This document shows positions 6,933-9,012 of a stretch of 9,012 nucleotides of DNA, piece by piece (position 1 is the first letter of the stretch; each line of letters starts with the position of its first letter). The notes beneath the pieces are model-generated. The model did not search any database. It was not told the DNA's origin and saw only the letters and a list, made by a program, of their open reading frames with translations. Made by a program: the position numbers and the translations under genes. The DNA is taken from contig JAHENN010000313.1 of assembly GCA_018609665.1 (NCBI GenBank), positions 1 through 9,012 of the forward strand, read 5' to 3'. The DNA comes from Haloarculaceae archaeon. Its GTDB lineage: Archaea > Halobacteriota > Halobacteria > Halobacteriales > Haloarculaceae.

Positions 6933-6981
6933 GACCCTGCGACGGGAGCGGTCGGCGCCCGGCGTTTCGCGCCGCACGTCG

Positions 6982-6991
6982 TTATATTAAA
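6982..6991. promoter_or_regulatory. AT-rich TATA-like element in the cobA/propeller divergent region
   Basis: TTATATTAAA is the most AT-rich decamer in the intergenic stretch and can be read as a TATA box on either strand (TTTAATATAA on the minus strand). In the plus direction it would start transcription near 7013, giving the propeller gene a leader that contains a GGAGG site. In the minus direction it would serve cobA. Confidence 0.45.
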
Positions 6992-7026
6992 CCTGTGATT
7001 ATTTCGCTTCAGGAGTATTCTCGGGG

Positions 7027-7034
7027 ATTTAACA
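7027..7034 (+). promoter_or_regulatory. TATA-like box of the propeller gene
   Basis: ATTTAACA lies 27-34 nt before ATG 7061, in the right place for a transcript that starts a few bases before the ATG. It competes with the element at 6982-6991 as the functional promoter. Confidence 0.5.
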
Positions 7035-7041
7035 TCCGTCC

Positions 7042-7047
7042 GGAGGA
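7042..7047 (+). promoter_or_regulatory. Shine-Dalgarno-like GGAGGA before the propeller gene
   Basis: GGAGGA matches the 16S rRNA tail but lies 13 nt before ATG 7061, longer than the usual 5-9 nt. It matters only if transcription begins at the upstream promoter; a leaderless mRNA from the 7027 box would not contain it. Confidence 0.3.
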
Positions 7048-7060
7048 ATACTGAACCGAG

Positions 7061-7999
7061 ATGTCGCGCGAGACAGCAAGCAGACGGGTAGCGTTGAAGA
7101 CCGCCGGCGCGCTCTGTGTCGCCGCCGGGGTACCGACCGCCGCCGCCGCGAGCGAGTGGACCGTCGAGGAGACGCCGACCGACGGCGCCCTCTACGACGT
7201 CGCCTACACCAGCGAGGGCGCCTACGCGGTCGGCGGGGACGGCGTCGTCCTCGAACGGACCGACGAGGGCTGGCGGAAGGTGACCGATGGCGGCGTCACC
7301 GGCGACGGCCGCGACCTGTTCTGTGCCGACGTCACCGACGACGGCGACCGGCTGTGGTTCGCCGGCGCCTCGGGCGCAATCGGCGAGTACGACGTCAAGA
7401 CCGGCGGCATCGACGACCACGGCTCCCCCCAGGACAACACCAACAACTTCCTCGACGTGGCCGTCACCGGCGAGGCCGGCGAGGCCAACGTCTACGTCGC
7501 CGACGGCTCCGGCATCGTCTCCTACAGCTTCGAGAACGGCGAGAGCGGCGAGTGGAACTCCGTGCAGGTCGGCCAGGGGTACGCCCTCACGGGGATCGAC
7601 TTCTACGACGTGAGGTCGGGCCACGTGGTCAACACGAACGGCAGCGCCTTCGACACGGCCGACGGGACCTCCTACGACCGGATCGGCGTCAACGACGCCA
7701 ACGAGAGCTTCTACGGGCTCGACAGCGACGGCGCCACGGACGTCCGGGTGGCCGCCGGCGGCGGCGTCGTCTACCGCTACGACGGCGAGTGGACGAGCAC
7801 GACCATCGCGGACGCGACGCTGCGCGACGTCGACGTCGACGACGGGAGCGGCTACGCCGTCGGCGAGAGCGGCCGCGTCTTCCGGTACGACGGCGAGTGG
7901 ACCGAGGAGTCGACCGAGACCGGACAGAACCTCCGGGCCGTCGACCGGGGCAGCCCGAACGTCGCCGTCGGCGACTCCAGCACCGTCATCACGGACTGA
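7061..7999 (+). CDS. Tat-exported repeat protein, predicted seven-bladed beta-propeller
   Basis: This 312-residue protein has a twin-arginine signal: SRRVALK (7-13), a hydrophobic core to about residue 23, and an Ala-rich cleavage region AAAA-SEW near residue 30. Cys19 is not in a lipobox, so a soluble secreted protein is more likely than a lipoprotein. The mature part contains seven repeats starting near residues 44, 86, 130, 176, 217, 254 and 291, spaced 37-46 residues. Each has a strand such as LRDVDV, a GYAVGESGRVFRYDGEW-type hairpin and an EWT strand. The last repeat lacks its EWT strand while the mature N-terminus starts with EWTVEET, which suggests ring closure with the N-terminal strand in the last blade. 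The repeats resemble Ycf48 or WD40-like propellers. No catalytic residues are recognisable. It may be a binding or scaffold protein at the cell surface; its ligand is unknown. Confidence 0.88.
   Translation: MSRETASRRVALKTAGALCVAAGVPTAAAASEWTVEETPTDGALYDVAYTSEGAYAVGGDGVVLERTDEGWRKVTDGGVTGDGRDLFCADVTDDGDRLWFAGASGAIGEYDVKTGGIDDHGSPQDNTNNFLDVAVTGEAGEANVYVADGSGIVSYSFENGESGEWNSVQVGQGYALTGIDFYDVRSGHVVNTNGSAFDTADGTSYDRIGVNDANESFYGLDSDGATDVRVAAGGGVVYRYDGEWTSTTIADATLRDVDVDDGSGYAVGESGRVFRYDGEWTEESTETGQNLRAVDRGSPNVAVGDSSTVITD
7778..7902 (+). repeat. Direct repeat pair encoding YDGEW in adjacent propeller blades
   Basis: The 17-mer TACGACGGCGAGTGGAC occurs at 7778-7794 and again at 7886-7902, exactly 108 nt (36 codons) apart and in frame. 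Blades five and six therefore look like a recent internal duplication, more similar to each other than to the other blades. Confidence 0.75.
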
Positions 8000-8155
8000 C
8001 CCCCGCGGTTCGCGTTTCTGTTCGCCCGGGGCGGTCGTGCGTCGACTGTCCGTCGGTCGGCGCAGTCATCGGACGCGCTTCCGGCGCCCCCGTCGTGTGA
8101 GACCGATTACCATCCACCCGACGCACTCTTGACACCGCCGGACCGACCGCGACAC

Positions 8156-8899
8156 ATGACCGACCCGTGGCACGAGAATCCGGCGTTCTGGGAGTCGCTG
8201 GAGGGGGTGCTGTTCCCGCCGGAGACTGTCGCGGCGGCCGGCGAGGAACTCGACGCGCTGTGCTCGCTGGCCGGCATCGAGCCGCCGGGTCGCGTCCTCG
8301 ACGTCCCCTGCGGGGTCGGCCGCCACGCGGTCGAACTGGCCGACCGCGGCTTCGACGTGACGGGCGTCGACGCGACGGCCGCCTACCTCGACACCGCACG
8401 GCAGCGGGCCGACGACGCCGGCGTCGACGTCGAGTTCGAGGAGGCCGACATGCGCGAGTTCCGCCGCCCGGAGGCGTTCGACGCGGTCGTCAATGCCTAC
8501 ACCTCCTTCGGCTACTTCGAGGACCGCGCCGACGACCGCCGGACGGCGCGGAACCTCCACGACTCGCTCCGGCCGGGCGGGCGGCTCGTGATGAGCCTCA
8601 CGAGCAAGGAGGTCGTCGCGAGGGAGTTCCAGGAGCGGACCTGGTCCGAACGCGACGGTACCTACCTGCTGGAGGAACACGCGGTGCGGGACGACTGGAG
8701 CCGGATGGAGAACCGCTGGGTCGTCGTCGACGACGGCGAGACGCGGGAGTTCGCCGTCTCCCACCGGCTCTACTCCGCGCGGGAACTGTCGGAGCTGCTC
8801 CGGGACATCGGCTTCGGGACGGTCGACGTCTACGGCGACTACGAGGGCGCGCCGTTCGACGAGGACGCCGACCACCTCGTGGTCGTCGCCGAGCGGTGA
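8156..8899 (+). CDS. Class I SAM-dependent methyltransferase, substrate unknown
   Basis: This 247-residue cytoplasmic protein has the Rossmann-type methyltransferase core. Motif I is VLDVPCGVGRHAVELA (47-62), the acidic end of strand 2 is VTGVDAT (68-74), EEADMREF (95-102) is the adenine-side loop, and FDAVVNAYTSFGYF (108-121) is motif IV. LRPGGRLVMSL (138-148) follows. The C-terminal half (about 150-235) holds mixed beta segments such as WVVVDDGETREFAVSHRLYS, which probably form the substrate cap. The YTSFGYF pattern resembles small-molecule methyltransferases of the Methyltransf_11/25 groups rather than RNA or DNA enzymes, which is a family-level inference only. ATG 8156 was chosen because similarity begins at WHENPAFWESL; the in-frame TTG at 8129 adds basic residues. 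No strong TATA box is seen in the 156-nt upstream gap, where CTCTTGAC near 8126-8133 is a weak candidate. It is convergent with the next gene. Confidence 0.92.
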   Translation: MTDPWHENPAFWESLEGVLFPPETVAAAGEELDALCSLAGIEPPGRVLDVPCGVGRHAVELADRGFDVTGVDATAAYLDTARQRADDAGVDVEFEEADMREFRRPEAFDAVVNAYTSFGYFEDRADDRRTARNLHDSLRPGGRLVMSLTSKEVVAREFQERTWSERDGTYLLEEHAVRDDWSRMENRWVVVDDGETREFAVSHRLYSARELSELLRDIGFGTVDVYGDYEGAPFDEDADHLVVVAER

Positions 8900-8909
8900 A
8901 GACGCGTCG

Positions 8910-9012
8910 CTACGGCTCGAACACGTCGGCGGCGGCGTCCGTTGAGACGCCGTACCGGGCCGCCGCCGGCGCCGGCGGGTCGCCGCCGTCGTACCGCGCG
9001 TCCAAGCTCGCC
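8910..9012 (-). CDS. C-terminal end of an unidentified protein; runs off window end
   Basis: Reading the minus strand from the window edge gives 33 codons ending in a TAG stop at 8910-8912, with the product ending DAAADVFEP. Nearly every codon ends in G or C, the stretch is acidic, and it ends 10 nt from the methyltransferase stop in a convergent arrangement. All of this fits a real haloarchaeal gene tail. No domain can be recognised from so short a piece. Confidence 0.5.
   Translation of the reverse strand, partial: ASLDARYDGGDPPAPAAARYGVSTDAAADVFEP

Larger units (their letters stand above)
7014..7052. repeat. Inverted repeat AGTATTC / GAATACT around the propeller-gene promoter
   Basis: AGTATTC (7014-7020) and its exact reverse complement GAATACT (7046-7052) flank a 25-nt spacer that contains the TTTAACA box and most of the GGAGG site. 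It may be a two-half-site operator or a long-loop hairpin. Seven base pairs over this distance could also arise by chance. Confidence 0.35.

Noticed and set aside
6285..6998. Open frame on the plus strand opposite cobA
   Set aside because: The opposite strand encodes a complete adenosyltransferase with all family motifs; this frame has none.
7115..7123. Lipobox reading of Cys19 in the propeller protein
   Set aside because: The residue before the Cys is Leu, not Gly, Ala or Ser, and a better Ala-rich cleavage region follows near residue 30.
8000..8155. Small gene or RNA in the gap before the methyltransferase
   Set aside because: No open frame with halophile codon bias, tRNA-like fold or clear TATA box is visible; only a short T-rich patch near 8014-8021 might help terminate the upstream transcript.
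1..9012. Mobile element, CRISPR array, toxin-antitoxin or defence system
   Set aside because: No transposase, integrase, regularly spaced repeats, terminal inverted repeats with target duplications, or nuclease motifs were found. Base composition is uniform except for promoter regions.

Overview
The window is very GC-rich, with almost every codon ending in G or C. Its proteins are strongly acidic (rich in Asp and Glu), and several genes have a TATA-like box about 25-33 nt before the start codon with no leader between. Together these features indicate chromosomal DNA of an extremely halophilic archaeon (class Halobacteria). I cannot assign a genus.

Layout: (1) 1-957, minus strand: the N-terminal part of cobyric acid synthase (CobQ/CbiP), cut by the window edge and interrupted by an apparent one-base frameshift near 133-136. 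(2) 1069-5691, plus strand: a compact four-gene unit of AMP-forming acetyl-CoA synthetase, the small (DUF4212) and large (SSS family) subunits of a two-component sodium/solute symporter, and a UspA-type ATP-binding protein. The last three are joined by a 4-nt overlap and a 2-nt gap. (3) 5732-6094, plus: a small DUF5518-like membrane protein with its own TATA box. (4) 6240-6905, minus: cob(I)alamin adenosyltransferase (CobA/CobO), convergent with the membrane protein gene. (5) 7061-7999, plus: a Tat-exported protein of about seven repeats, probably a beta-propeller, divergent from cobA across an AT-rich promoter region. (6) 8156-8899, plus: a class I SAM-dependent methyltransferase. (7) 8910 to the window end, minus: the last 33 codons of an unidentified gene.

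How the genes fit together: the central unit looks like an acetate (or other short carboxylate) uptake-and-activation module. The symporter brings substrate in, Acs converts acetate to acetyl-CoA, and the Usp protein may sense ATP or energy state and tune the transporter. The two cobalamin genes flank this module and face the same direction. They share the octamer TTTGCCGG at exactly the same distance (-27 to -20) from their start codons, so they may use the same kind of promoter. I see no RNA genes, mobile elements, CRISPR arrays or defence systems. The window looks like ordinary core metabolism plus a few lineage-specific proteins; I did not find a clearly novel system.
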